Source of the DNA: Actinomycetota bacterium
GTDB lineage: Bacteria; Actinomycetota; Actinomycetes; Actinomycetales; Dermatophilaceae
Direction of reading: 5' to 3'
NCBI GenBank assembly: GCA_020160805.1
Contig: JAIUPO010000013.1
Span: forward strand, 49,481 to 113,480
DNA length: 64,000 bases
The notes under the pieces are model-generated. The model did no database searches, had not been told where the DNA came from, and saw nothing but the letters and a program-made list of their open reading frames with translations. This document shows positions 27,190-35,139 of this stretch, piece by piece (within the stretch, counting starts at the first letter, position 1; each line of letters opens with the position of its first letter). The position numbers and the translations under genes were made by a program.

Positions 27190-29046
27190 TCAGGCGTAGT
27201 GCGCGTCCAGTTCCTTCTTGTACTTCTCCGTCACGACCTTGCGCTTGACCTTCAGCGAGGGCGTCAGTTCGCCGCTCTCGATGGACAGGTCGGACCCAAG
27301 GATCGTGAACTTCTTGATCTGCTCCCAGCGGTTCAGGCCGGCGTTGAGCTCGTCGATATAGCCCTGGACCATGGCCTGCGCCTGCTCGGAAGAGGCGATC
27401 TCCTCATACGACTTGCCGGACAGACCGTTGGCCGCCGCCCACGGGACGATCGCTTCGGGGTCGAGGGTGACCAGCGCGGAGACGAAGTGGCGGTCATTGC
27501 CGTAGACGACGATCTGCGAGGCGTAGGGGTTCAGGCCCTTGAAAGCGGTTTCGATCAGCGACGGCGCGACGTACTTGCCGTTGGAGGTCTTGAAGAGGTC
27601 CTTCTTGCGGTCGGTGATCTTCAAGAAGCCGTTGCTGTCGATTTCGCCGATGTCCCCGGTGTGGAACCAGCCCTCGTCGTCCTTGACCTCGGCGGTGGCT
27701 TCGGGGTTGTTGTGGTAGCCGTCCATGATGCCCTCGCCGCGCAAAAGCACCTCGCCATCCTCGGCGATCTGGCACTCCAGACCCGGGATCGGCCAGCCGA
27801 CGGTGCCCATCTTGTAGGCCTTGAGTCGGTTGACGAAGGCGGCCGAGCTGGACTCGGTCAGGCCATAGCCCTCGGCGATGAGCAGGCCGGTGGAGGCGAA
27901 CCACCGCGCGACATCGGCGTTGAGGGCCGCCGAGCCGGAGATGAAGAAGCGGATGTTGCCGCCGAAGCGGTCGCGGACCTTGGACAGCACGAGCTTGTCG
28001 GCGAGATTGTGCTGGATCTTCAGGGCACCCGACGGCTCCTTGCCGTCGGCTCGCCCGGTGGCGACCTTGTCGCCGACGCCGAGCGCCCAGGACGCGATCT
28101 TGGCCTTGGCGCCGCTCTCGGCGTCCATCATCAGCTTGATCCGGCCATAGGCCTTCTCGAAGATGCGCGGGGCGGCGCCCATGAAGGTCGGCTTCACGAC
28201 GGCGAGGTTGTCGACGATCTTGTCGATACGGCCATCGACCACGGTCGGGAAGCCGATCTGCAGCGGGATGGTCAGCAACTGCTTGCCGAAGACGTGCGCC
28301 AGCGGCAGCCAGAGGTACTGCAAGTCGTCCGGGCCGAGGATGTCGGTCGCCTGGATGGCGGCGCCCTGGTAGGTCCAGGTCTTGTGCAGCAAGCGCACGC
28401 CCTTGGGCCGGCCGGTCGTGCCCGAGGTGTAGATGATCGTCGCCAGCCGCTCCGGCGCGATGTTGTCGATCCGTGCGTCCACGACCCCCGGCTCGGACTC
28501 CATACGAGCGCGGCCACGGACTTCCAGGTCCTCCATCGTGATGACCCAGTCGCCATCACCCTCGCCGTCGAAGACGACGACCTTGGCGACATTGGGGATG
28601 ACATCGCGGATCGAACGCAGCTTCTCGACCTGAGCGTTGTCCTCGGCGAAGACGACCTTGGTGTCGCTATCGCTGAGGATGAAGGCGACATCATCGGCGA
28701 TCGTCGTCGGGTAGATCGTCGTGGTGACCGCGCCGGAAACCATGTCCGCGAGGTCGGCGATGACCCATTCGTAGCGCGTGCCGGAGGCGATCGCGACCCG
28801 CTCCTCCTCGCCGACGCCGAGGTCGATCAGGCCCGCACCCAGCGCATAGACGGTGTCCTTGACCTGCTTCCACGAAACCTTCGCGTAGCCGTCACCCTCG
28901 GGATACCAGTAGGCGATCGCGTCCGGCGTCTTCGCGACGCGGTCGCGGAACAGGGCACCGACATTCGCGGCCCGGTTCTCCAGGAGGGAGTAGTCGATCT
29001 GCTCCTCGGTGGGGTTCTTCAGCATGGTGGGCATCGTCGTCCACAT
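27190..29046 (-). CDS. Long-chain fatty acid-CoA ligase (AMP-forming)
   Basis: The 618-residue enzyme has the AMP-binding signature IIYTSGTTGRPKGVRL near residue 205, the middle motif EGYGLTESS, the GWFHTGDIGEIDSNGFLKITDRKKDLFKT hinge (shown in part) and a C-terminal catalytic Lys region PSLKVKRKVV. It activates fatty acids to acyl-CoA, like mycobacterial FadD15. The first ATG (29046) and the ATGs at 29034 and 29025 are close together and the choice is uncertain. It stands alone, with a terminator behind it. Confidence 0.93.
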   Translation of the reverse strand: MWTTMPTMLKNPTEEQIDYSLLENRAANVGALFRDRVAKTPDAIAYWYPEGDGYAKVSWKQVKDTVYALGAGLIDLGVGEEERVAIASGTRYEWVIADLADMVSGAVTTTIYPTTIADDVAFILSDSDTKVVFAEDNAQVEKLRSIRDVIPNVAKVVVFDGEGDGDWVITMEDLEVRGRARMESEPGVVDARIDNIAPERLATIIYTSGTTGRPKGVRLLHKTWTYQGAAIQATDILGPDDLQYLWLPLAHVFGKQLLTIPLQIGFPTVVDGRIDKIVDNLAVVKPTFMGAAPRIFEKAYGRIKLMMDAESGAKAKIASWALGVGDKVATGRADGKEPSGALKIQHNLADKLVLSKVRDRFGGNIRFFISGSAALNADVARWFASTGLLIAEGYGLTESSSAAFVNRLKAYKMGTVGWPIPGLECQIAEDGEVLLRGEGIMDGYHNNPEATAEVKDDEGWFHTGDIGEIDSNGFLKITDRKKDLFKTSNGKYVAPSLIETAFKGLNPYASQIVVYGNDRHFVSALVTLDPEAIVPWAAANGLSGKSYEEIASSEQAQAMVQGYIDELNAGLNRWEQIKKFTILGSDLSIESGELTPSLKVKRKVVTEKYKKELDAHYA

Positions 29047-29158
29047 CTTTCGTTATGACTGGCCGGGTCGGGGGTCCGCATATTCTGCCACGCGCGTGCG
29101 CGCAAGAGGACCCCTCTGGGTGTAGATCCCATCACGTCCGGCCCCCGAAGTCCAAGCC

Positions 29159-29164
29159 TAGGAT
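29159..29164 (+). promoter_or_regulatory. TAGGAT -10 box before the broken lipoprotein gene
   Basis: TAGGAT lies 8 nt before the ATG at 29173. Confidence 0.4.
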
Positions 29165-29172
29165 CTGCAGGT

Positions 29173-29809
29173 ATGCCGTTGCCTCGCCGGATCGTGCCGC
29201 GTAGCGGCGCGCTCCCGCGGCGGCTGACGCGCGGCCGCGTGGTCGGGCCCCTCATTCTCGCGCTCCTCGTCCTCGCGACCGCGCCCTTCGGTGGCTGCGC
29301 GCCGCACCCACTCCGCCGCCCGACACGCTGCAGTTGGGACACGAGGTCGACCTCGGCTCCTTCACCGTGCGAGTGGTCAAGGTGCTCGCTGCGCCCTCGC
29401 TGGAAACGGCCGGCAGCTACACCCTCAAACCACCCGACCCCGGGGGCCGTCTGCTGATCATCGAGATGCACGCGACCAACACCACGGACGCCCCGCTGAG
29501 CACCTCCGCGATCGCGAAATCCTTCGGTGGACCGCGGGCAGCGGTCGTCCCTTGGCCCGGCGAACGAGCGATCCGGGGCGATGTGGTCGCGGTCGCGGAC
29601 GCCCGCCGGGTCTCCTATGTCAATCCCGGCTTGACCCTGCACGCCGTCGTGGTCTTTCCGCAGCCGGCCACCTGGAAGGGCACGAGCATCGACCTCGGCC
29701 TGACGGCATACCGCTTCCGGGACAAGGACCCGTACTCGCTCGAACCGCAGTCCTGGGTCCTCGACAGCGAGGTCGCTCGCGGGTCCGTGCCGATTCAGTC
29801 CGCTCATGA
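29173..29809 (+). pseudogene. DUF4352-like lipoprotein, frameshifted
   Basis: The 5' part encodes a good lipoprotein signal (LILALLVLATAPFGGCA, lipobox Cys near residue 42). The mature domain (PPPDTLQLGHEVDLGSFTVRV, LLIIEMHATNTTDAPLS) is in another frame, so a base appears to be missing between about 29298 and 29312. The beta-sandwich pattern recalls DUF4352. The second frame has no stop near the expected end, where the next ORF begins (ATG 29806), so there is probably a second lesion. The function of the family is unknown. Confidence 0.7.
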
Positions 29810-29985
29810 GGCGCCGGTATGCCGCCGCGGCCATCCTGCTCACCCTGCTCGCGGGGCACGCGCTCGGTCAGGTCTTGCCCGCCGACAAGGTCGCCTCCGC
29901 CCCCTTCGTGCACTCGGCGACGGTGGGCGAACTCGTGCGCGGCAGCTCGGTCAGCGGCCGCTTCGGGGGCGAGAGCGACGGCCGG
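29806..29985 (+). pseudogene. Truncated exported-protein gene
   Basis: Starting at ATG 29806, RRRYAAAAILLTLLAGHALGQ is a signal-peptide-like helix, followed by LPADKVASAPFVHSATVGE. After about residue 45 the reading frame loses coding character and lies antisense to the C-terminal tail of the minus-strand membrane protein gene. The natural C-terminus is apparently missing; the end coordinate marks roughly where similarity to a protein stops being believable. Confidence 0.55.
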
Positions 29986-30215
29986 ACGACTCGCAGCATG
30001 GCGACGATCGCCAGCAGATATCCCACGGGTGCCAGCGCCAGCAAGAGTTGGGCGAGTGGGCCGCTGCGATTGCTGACGATCACCGCGAGCCAGAGGGTGC
30101 CGGAGCGCCAGGCGGCACCCAGCAGCCCGAGCGTGAGAAGGGCCGGCCAGTGGCGCAGCAGAAGTCGGGCGGCATCGCGCACGATCCGCCCGACTTCTCT
30201 TGCCGCTTCCCTCAC
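29868..30215 (-). CDS. Membrane protein with two helices, C-terminus probably replaced
   Basis: The N-terminal ~80 residues look like a genuine membrane protein: VRDAARLLLRHWPALLTLGLLGAAW, a LWLAVIVSN segment and LLLALAPVGYLLAIVAMLRVV. After VRPSLSPP the sequence (TELPRTSSPTVAECTKG) is the antisense of the truncated plus-strand gene and is unlikely to be original. Together with its neighbour this suggests a deletion that joined two convergent genes tail to tail. The start GTG at 30215 is tentative. Confidence 0.5.
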   Translation of the reverse strand: MREAAREVGRIVRDAARLLLRHWPALLTLGLLGAAWRSGTLWLAVIVSNRSGPLAQLLLALAPVGYLLAIVAMLRVVRPSLSPPKRPLTELPRTSSPTVAECTKGAEATLSAGKT

Positions 30216-30331
30216 AGCGGGCGAGTCTGCCCGGCGCGCGATCGGCCGGTGCCGGAGGGTATGCCGTGGAGCCCGGCATACACCTCCGGCGCCGGTCCGC
30301 CCCCCGAGGGCTGGTCCAGCCGGCGGAGCCC

Positions 30332-32485
30332 TCAGCGCTCGATGGACACCTTGATCTCGCAGCCGACGCCGGAGTCGAGGCCGGCTGCGCCATCGCAGCG
30401 GTCCGTGCCGATGCCGCCGTCGAGCGCGTCATTGCCCGCGCCGCCCGTCAGTCGATCGTTGCCCGCCTCACCCTTGAGCAGGTCGTTGCCGTCGAAGGTG
30501 GAGATGATGTCATCGCCGAGACCGCCATAGACCTTGTCGGCGCCGGTGCCGCTGATCAGGGTGTCATTGCCGGCGTCGCCATAGATGAGGTCGTCGCCAG
30601 AGTCGCCTTCGATGGTGTCGGCGTCATCGCCGCCGCGCAGGGTGTCGTTGTCGAAGCCGCCGTGGATGATGTCGATCCCGGTGCCGCCGTCGATCGTGTC
30701 CTTGCCGCGGTCGCCGGAGATGGTGTCATTGCCCGGGCCGCCGATGATCGAGTCATCCAGGATCGAGCCCTGAATCGTGTCATGGCCGTCGCCGCCATCG
30801 GCGGAGCAGGTGACCGGCACGGCGCCTTGGCCGCAGTAGTTGTACTGCAAGGTCAGGTGGTCGTCACCGGCGCCACCGAACTGGATCCGGGTGCTGCTGA
30901 TCCCGTCGTCGCCGGTTCCGCCATCGGCCCAGGCGCTGGCCCTGATGATGTCGACGCCGTCTTCACCAAAGGCCTTGTCCGCATAAAAGATCCAGTCGTC
31001 GCCGAGGCCGCCCTTGATCGTCGCCGACTGAGAGAGCGTGTCATTGCCGGCATCGCCATAGATCGTTTCGCCCGGTCCGCCGTCATTCCAGCGGTAGTAG
31101 GCGAGGGCGTAGTCATTGCCGCTGCCGCCGTGGATGACATCGGTGCCCGGCTCGCCGAAGAGTTGGTCGTCGCCGGCGCCGCCGTCGATCTGGTCATCGC
31201 CGAAGCCACCGCGGATCTCGTCGAGCCCCGCACCGCCGATTAGGGTGTCGCCCTCGGTGCCGCCGTCGACGCGGTCATTGCCAAGTCCCCCGTCGACCCG
31301 GTCGATGCCCGCGCCGCCGCCGACGCGGTCATCTCCGGCGCCACCCGTGATCTTGTCCGCGCCAGCGTCGCCGAAGATCCGGTCGGCGCCGTCTCCACCG
31401 GCGAGGATGTCATTGCCATCGCCGCCGCAGATGATGTCGTCGCCGCCGAGGCCGTCGATCGTGTCGTCGCCACCGAGACCGCGGATGATGTCCTTGCCGG
31501 CCGTGCCGCGCAGCATGTCGTTGCCGGCCGTGCCCGTCACGGTCGCGGTCAGGCCGTCGCAGGAGCCGAGGTCGAACGGGGCGAGCGGAGACGCAGAGTA
31601 GTTCTCGAGGATGATGTTGGGCTCGCCCAGCGAGATGGATTCGCGTTGCCGGAAGTCGAAGGCCAGCAACTCGGAGCGAAAGTTGAAGGTGTACAGTAAC
31701 CGTCCTTGCGCGTCATAGCCTCGGGGGCGGGCGAAGGCAGCATTGACGAGCACCTGGGGCTTGCCACCGGCCACGGGAACCTGTTCAAGGTCGTCATACC
31801 CCGCGTCGGTGAAGACCACGCTCGTGCTGTCCGGGCCCCACACGAAGTTGCGGCCCTTGACCCCGAGAGACTTCTTGCCCGTGCCATTGGCGTTGTAGAC
31901 GATGGCTTCGCTGCCGGTGGCCAAGACCTTTGTCCCGTCGGGGGAATAGGTGTAGCGGGCCTCGCCAGATCCCGCGAAGGTGATGTTCTTGACCGAGGCG
32001 ATGGCTCCATTCTTGACGGTGAGCACGGCTGCCGTACTAGGCCCTTTGGTCGCGATCAGCTGATCAGGAACCACCGGATTCCAGGAAAAGTCGTAATACC
32101 CCGAGGTCTTGGGGATCAGGCGCGGATTCTCCCCCGACGGTCCGGCCAGCCACAGACCATTCCATGTGCTGATCGCGATGCGCTGCCCGAGTGGGTCGAA
32201 TTGAGCATCGGTCGGGTCATCAATGCCCGGCGTAGGCACCGCCTGGGCGCGCCCACCCTTGGGATTGGTCAGGTAAACCACGTCACCGTCCCAGTCATCT
32301 GCCGTGCCGACCATGGCGCCGGGCGAGGGCGTCGGCGCCCGCCCCGAGTCGGTGGCGTCGGCGGCGGCAGGCGCCGCCATCCCGACGCAAGCAAGACCGA
32401 GTCCTGCGATAGCCGCCAGGGGCACGACCCGCACGCGCCGAGGCGCCTGCGAGTCCTGCCACTTCAGACGTGTAGTGGACCTCAT
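30332..32485 (-). CDS. Secreted RTX-repeat calcium-binding protein with an N-terminal beta-propeller-like region
   Basis: The 717-residue protein has a signal peptide (VVPLAAIAGLGLACVGMAAPAAA, residues about 20-42), a TolB/PD40-like region (DAQFDPLGQRIAIS, YTYSPDGTKVLATG, FVWGPDSTSVVF) to about residue 300, then many RTX nonapeptides of the type GGxGxDxIx from about 320 to 700, broken by non-repeat inserts with Cys pairs. RTX repeats bind calcium outside the cell. No type I secretion genes are near, so Sec export is likely. The ATG at 32485 follows GGGAGGGAG. Confidence 0.9.
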   Translation of the reverse strand: MRSTTRLKWQDSQAPRRVRVVPLAAIAGLGLACVGMAAPAAADATDSGRAPTPSPGAMVGTADDWDGDVVYLTNPKGGRAQAVPTPGIDDPTDAQFDPLGQRIAISTWNGLWLAGPSGENPRLIPKTSGYYDFSWNPVVPDQLIATKGPSTAAVLTVKNGAIASVKNITFAGSGEARYTYSPDGTKVLATGSEAIVYNANGTGKKSLGVKGRNFVWGPDSTSVVFTDAGYDDLEQVPVAGGKPQVLVNAAFARPRGYDAQGRLLYTFNFRSELLAFDFRQRESISLGEPNIILENYSASPLAPFDLGSCDGLTATVTGTAGNDMLRGTAGKDIIRGLGGDDTIDGLGGDDIICGGDGNDILAGGDGADRIFGDAGADKITGGAGDDRVGGGAGIDRVDGGLGNDRVDGGTEGDTLIGGAGLDEIRGGFGDDQIDGGAGDDQLFGEPGTDVIHGGSGNDYALAYYRWNDGGPGETIYGDAGNDTLSQSATIKGGLGDDWIFYADKAFGEDGVDIIRASAWADGGTGDDGISSTRIQFGGAGDDHLTLQYNYCGQGAVPVTCSADGGDGHDTIQGSILDDSIIGGPGNDTISGDRGKDTIDGGTGIDIIHGGFDNDTLRGGDDADTIEGDSGDDLIYGDAGNDTLISGTGADKVYGGLGDDIISTFDGNDLLKGEAGNDRLTGGAGNDALDGGIGTDRCDGAAGLDSGVGCEIKVSIER

Positions 32486-32615
32486 GATTGGTAGCTCCCT
32501 CCCGCGGCCGCCCCGCAGCCCTCCCCCGGGCTTGACAACGGAGCAGACGGCGACGCGTCGACGCTAGGCGGCAGGTGTCTCTTTTGACGCGGCTTAGTGT
32601 CCGTCCGGTGTCCGC

Positions 32616-33572
32616 TCAGCGTGCGCCGGACAGGATGTCGCGCGCCTGGTCCACATCGCGAGCCATGGCGACCAGCAGTTCGTCGATCGAGTCGAACTTC
32701 AGGGTCGGCCGCAGATGGACGACAAAGTCGACCGCGACCTCCTCGCCATAGAGGTCGAGGTCGGTGCGATCGAGGCAGTAGGCCTCCACCGTCCGCTGCG
32801 TGCCATCGAAGGTCGGATTGGTGCCGACCGAGATGGCGGCCGGCAGGACGCGGTCGGGATGCTCGGCGGGCAGGTCGAGGCGGGTAAACCATCCGGCATA
32901 CACCCCGTCGGCGGGGACCACTCCGCGGGAGCGGCGCTCGAGATTGGCCGTGGGGTAGCCGAGTTCGCGGCCCCGGTGGAAGCCGTGGACGATCGTGCCG
33001 ACCACGCGGTGCGGCCGGCCCAGGATCTCCGCGGCGCCCTCGACATCGCCATCGCGCAGGCGTTCGCGGACGGCGGTGGAGGACCAGCGCATGCCCTCCC
33101 CCTGATCGGCGACGACGACGACGTCGAAGCCGTGGGCCGCCCCGAGATCGCGGATCAACTCGACATCGCCGGTGTAACCGCGGCCGAACCCCTTGGTATC
33201 GGCGCCGACGACAAGCGCCGCGACGCCGAGACCTTCGACGAAGGTCGAGACGATGTAGTCCTCGGGGAGCTGCTGGGCGTAGGCGGTGGTGAAGGGCACG
33301 ACGCAGAGGCCGTCGATGCCGGTGGCCTCGAGAAGCTCTTCGTGCAGCGTGCCGGGGCTGATCAGTTCTGGCGCCCGCTCGGGGTGCAGCACCTGGACCG
33401 GGTGGGGGTCGAAGGTGACGATGACGGCCGGCAATGCGCGGCGCGCGGCTTCGGCGAGCAGAGTGTCGATGACGACCCGATGGCCGCGGTGGACGCCGTC
33501 GAAGTTGCCGAAGGTGGCCACGCACGGTCGCAGGGTCGCCGGCGTTTCGGCGGGATCGGTCCAGCGCAGCAC
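32616..33572 (-). CDS. ribF: Bifunctional riboflavin kinase/FAD synthetase
   Basis: The 318-residue protein has the N-terminal FAD synthetase domain (ATFGNFDGVHRGHRVVI, ALVVGADTKGFGRGYTGD, SSTAVRERLRDGDV) and the C-terminal flavokinase domain (GRELGYPTANLE, GVYAGWF). It makes FMN and then FAD. The start is the GTG at 33572 (VLRWTDP), because TAGAGT lies 7 nt upstream; the TTG further up has no support. It closes the translation operon after truB, yet its own -10 box suggests separate transcription. Confidence 0.95.
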   Translation of the reverse strand: MLRWTDPAETPATLRPCVATFGNFDGVHRGHRVVIDTLLAEAARRALPAVIVTFDPHPVQVLHPERAPELISPGTLHEELLEATGIDGLCVVPFTTAYAQQLPEDYIVSTFVEGLGVAALVVGADTKGFGRGYTGDVELIRDLGAAHGFDVVVVADQGEGMRWSSTAVRERLRDGDVEGAAEILGRPHRVVGTIVHGFHRGRELGYPTANLERRSRGVVPADGVYAGWFTRLDLPAEHPDRVLPAAISVGTNPTFDGTQRTVEAYCLDRTDLDLYGEEVAVDFVVHLRPTLKFDSIDELLVAMARDVDQARDILSGAR

Positions 33573-33579
33573 GAGGGAA

Positions 33580-33585
33580 ACTCTA
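33580..33585 (-). promoter_or_regulatory. TAGAGT -10 box, leaderless start of ribF
   Basis: On the minus strand TAGAGT ends 7 nt before the GTG at 33572. It lies in the truB-ribF spacer. Confidence 0.55.
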
Positions 33586-33629
33586 AATCCCAGCAACCGC
33601 GCGGCCCATTCGATCCGCGGAGCGATGCG

Positions 33630-34559
33630 TCACGTCGCCGCGGGGGCGAAGACGACATACGCCTTGGCCCGGGGCCCGGACTCATCGAGCATCGCCACGA
33701 AGCGGCCGTCCGGCGAGGTGGCGGCGACCGGTTCAGCGCGGCCGGGCTGGGCCGAGGTGATGCGCTGGCCGAAGGAGATCGCGCGTGCTTCCTCGGCTGT
33801 CAGCTCGCGTATGGCGAAGGCGGCGGCGGTCGCGTCGAGGGCGATGACGGGCAGCGCGGTCGGGTCCGTGCCCTCGAGTTCGGCGAGGGTGTGCGCCTGA
33901 TCGAGGCCGAAGGCCCCAACGCGAGTGCGGCGCAGCGCCGTCAGGTGCCCGCCGACGCCGAGCGTCGCGCCGAGGTCGCGGGCCAAGGCCCGCACGTAGG
34001 TGCCCGAGGAGACCTGGACGCTCGCATCCAGATCGAGCATGGGTATGCCGTCCACCACCACCTCGCGCCGCTCGCCGAGGTCGAATCGGGCCACGGTGAC
34101 GGGCCGAGCGGCGAGGGCGACCGCCTCACCGCCGCGGACTCGGGCATACGACCGGACCCCGTCGATCTTGATGGCGGAGACGGCGCTGGGCACTTGCTCG
34201 ATGCGGCCGGTGAGGGTGGCGACGGCATTGTCGAGCGCGGCTTGGGTGGGGCGCGCTGGCGTGCGCTCGGTGACCTCGCCCTCCGCATCGTCGGTGACGG
34301 TGCTGGCGCCGAGGCGGATCGTCGCGTCGTAGTCCTTGTCGCAGCCGACGAGGAAGGTCAACAATTTGGTAGCGCGGCCGATGCCGAGGACGAGCACGCC
34401 GGTCGCCATCGGGTCGAGCGTGCCCGCGTGGCCGACCTTGCGAGTGGCTGCGAGATAGCGGACCTTCGCGACGACATCGTGGCTGGTCCATCCGGCCGGT
34501 TTGTCGAGGATGAGCAGGCCGTCAGGCGCCGGCTCGCGTCGCTGGCGGTCGGTGCTCAC
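33630..34559 (-). CDS. truB: tRNA pseudouridine(55) synthase
   Basis: The 309-residue protein has the TruB motifs DGLLILDKPAGWTSHDVV, the catalytic Asp in KVGHAGTLDPMATGVL, GRATKLL and VSSGTYVRALARDLG, and a C-terminal PUA-like region. It forms pseudouridine 55 in the T-loop of tRNAs. The GTG at 34559 is 7 nt after the rbfA stop; the longer frame only overlaps rbfA. Confidence 0.96.
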   Translation of the reverse strand: MSTDRQRREPAPDGLLILDKPAGWTSHDVVAKVRYLAATRKVGHAGTLDPMATGVLVLGIGRATKLLTFLVGCDKDYDATIRLGASTVTDDAEGEVTERTPARPTQAALDNAVATLTGRIEQVPSAVSAIKIDGVRSYARVRGGEAVALAARPVTVARFDLGERREVVVDGIPMLDLDASVQVSSGTYVRALARDLGATLGVGGHLTALRRTRVGAFGLDQAHTLAELEGTDPTALPVIALDATAAAFAIRELTAEEARAISFGQRITSAQPGRAEPVAATSPDGRFVAMLDESGPRAKAYVVFAPAAT

Positions 34560-34566
34560 CGACTCG

Positions 34567-35028
34567 TCACGAGCGCACGCTCGGCGCGTCGGCGTCCTCG
34601 TCGGCCTCGTCGTCGTCGTGCTTGTAGGGATCGGCGTCCCCGGCATAGACCGCTCCGGCAGCGCTGGCGGCCACCTCGGCGTCATGTTCGCGGGCCGCCT
34701 TGAGCAGGTCGTCGAGGTGCGCGGCGGTGTCCGGGAGCGCATCGGGGATGAACTCCAGGCTCGGGGTGAGACGAATGCCGAGGTGCTTGCCGACCAGGCT
34801 GCGCAGCCTGCCGGTGTTGGCGGTGAGCAGCCGAGCGGTGCGGGCCGCCTGATCTTCATCGCCGAAGACGGTGTAAAACACCGAGGCGTGTTGGAGATCG
34901 CCGGTCACCCGCACATCGGTGACGGTCAGGAAGCCGAGATCGGGATCCTTGATGACCGACTGCAGATTCTCGGCGATGACGTCCTTGATGCGTTCGGCGA
35001 CCTTGCGGGCGCGACCGGTGTCGGACAT
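34567..35028 (-). CDS. rbfA: 30S ribosome-binding factor RbfA
   Basis: The 153-residue protein has the RbfA KH-like domain: ARKVAERIKDVIAENLQSV, LGFLTVTDVRVTGDLQHASVFYTVFGD and HLGIRLTPSLEFIPD. The acidic C-terminal tail (DPYKHDDDEADEDA) is typical of actinobacterial forms. It acts in 16S rRNA 5' end maturation. A 79-nt hairpin separates it from infB upstream. GGAGGAG precedes the ATG. Confidence 0.95.
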   Translation of the reverse strand: MSDTGRARKVAERIKDVIAENLQSVIKDPDLGFLTVTDVRVTGDLQHASVFYTVFGDEDQAARTARLLTANTGRLRSLVGKHLGIRLTPSLEFIPDALPDTAAHLDDLLKAAREHDAEVAASAAGAVYAGDADPYKHDDDEADEDADAPSVRS

Positions 35029-35049
35029 GACGCTCCTCCTTTGCTCAAT

Positions 35050-35128
35050 TCTCTCCGGATGCCGAAAGTGTGCGCTTCACGCTGCTTTAGAGCAGAGGTG
35101 AAGCGCAGACTTCCGGCATCCGGAGAGA
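35050..35128 (-). terminator. 79-nt near-perfect hairpin between infB and rbfA
   Basis: Outer arms TCTCTCCGGATGCCG and CGGCATCCGGAGAGA and inner arms TGCGCTTCAC and GTGAAGCGCA pair over about 30 bp around a loop with CTGCT/AGCAG. It fills most of the infB-rbfA spacer within an operon, so it may be a partial terminator or an RNase processing site, not a true end. Confidence 0.7.
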
Positions 35129-35139
35129 AATGTGTGACG

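Noticed and set aside
29291..29809. Third-frame ORF ending at the ATG of the next gene
   Set aside because: Its Arg/Pro-rich translation is not protein-like; the conserved domain is in the other frame.
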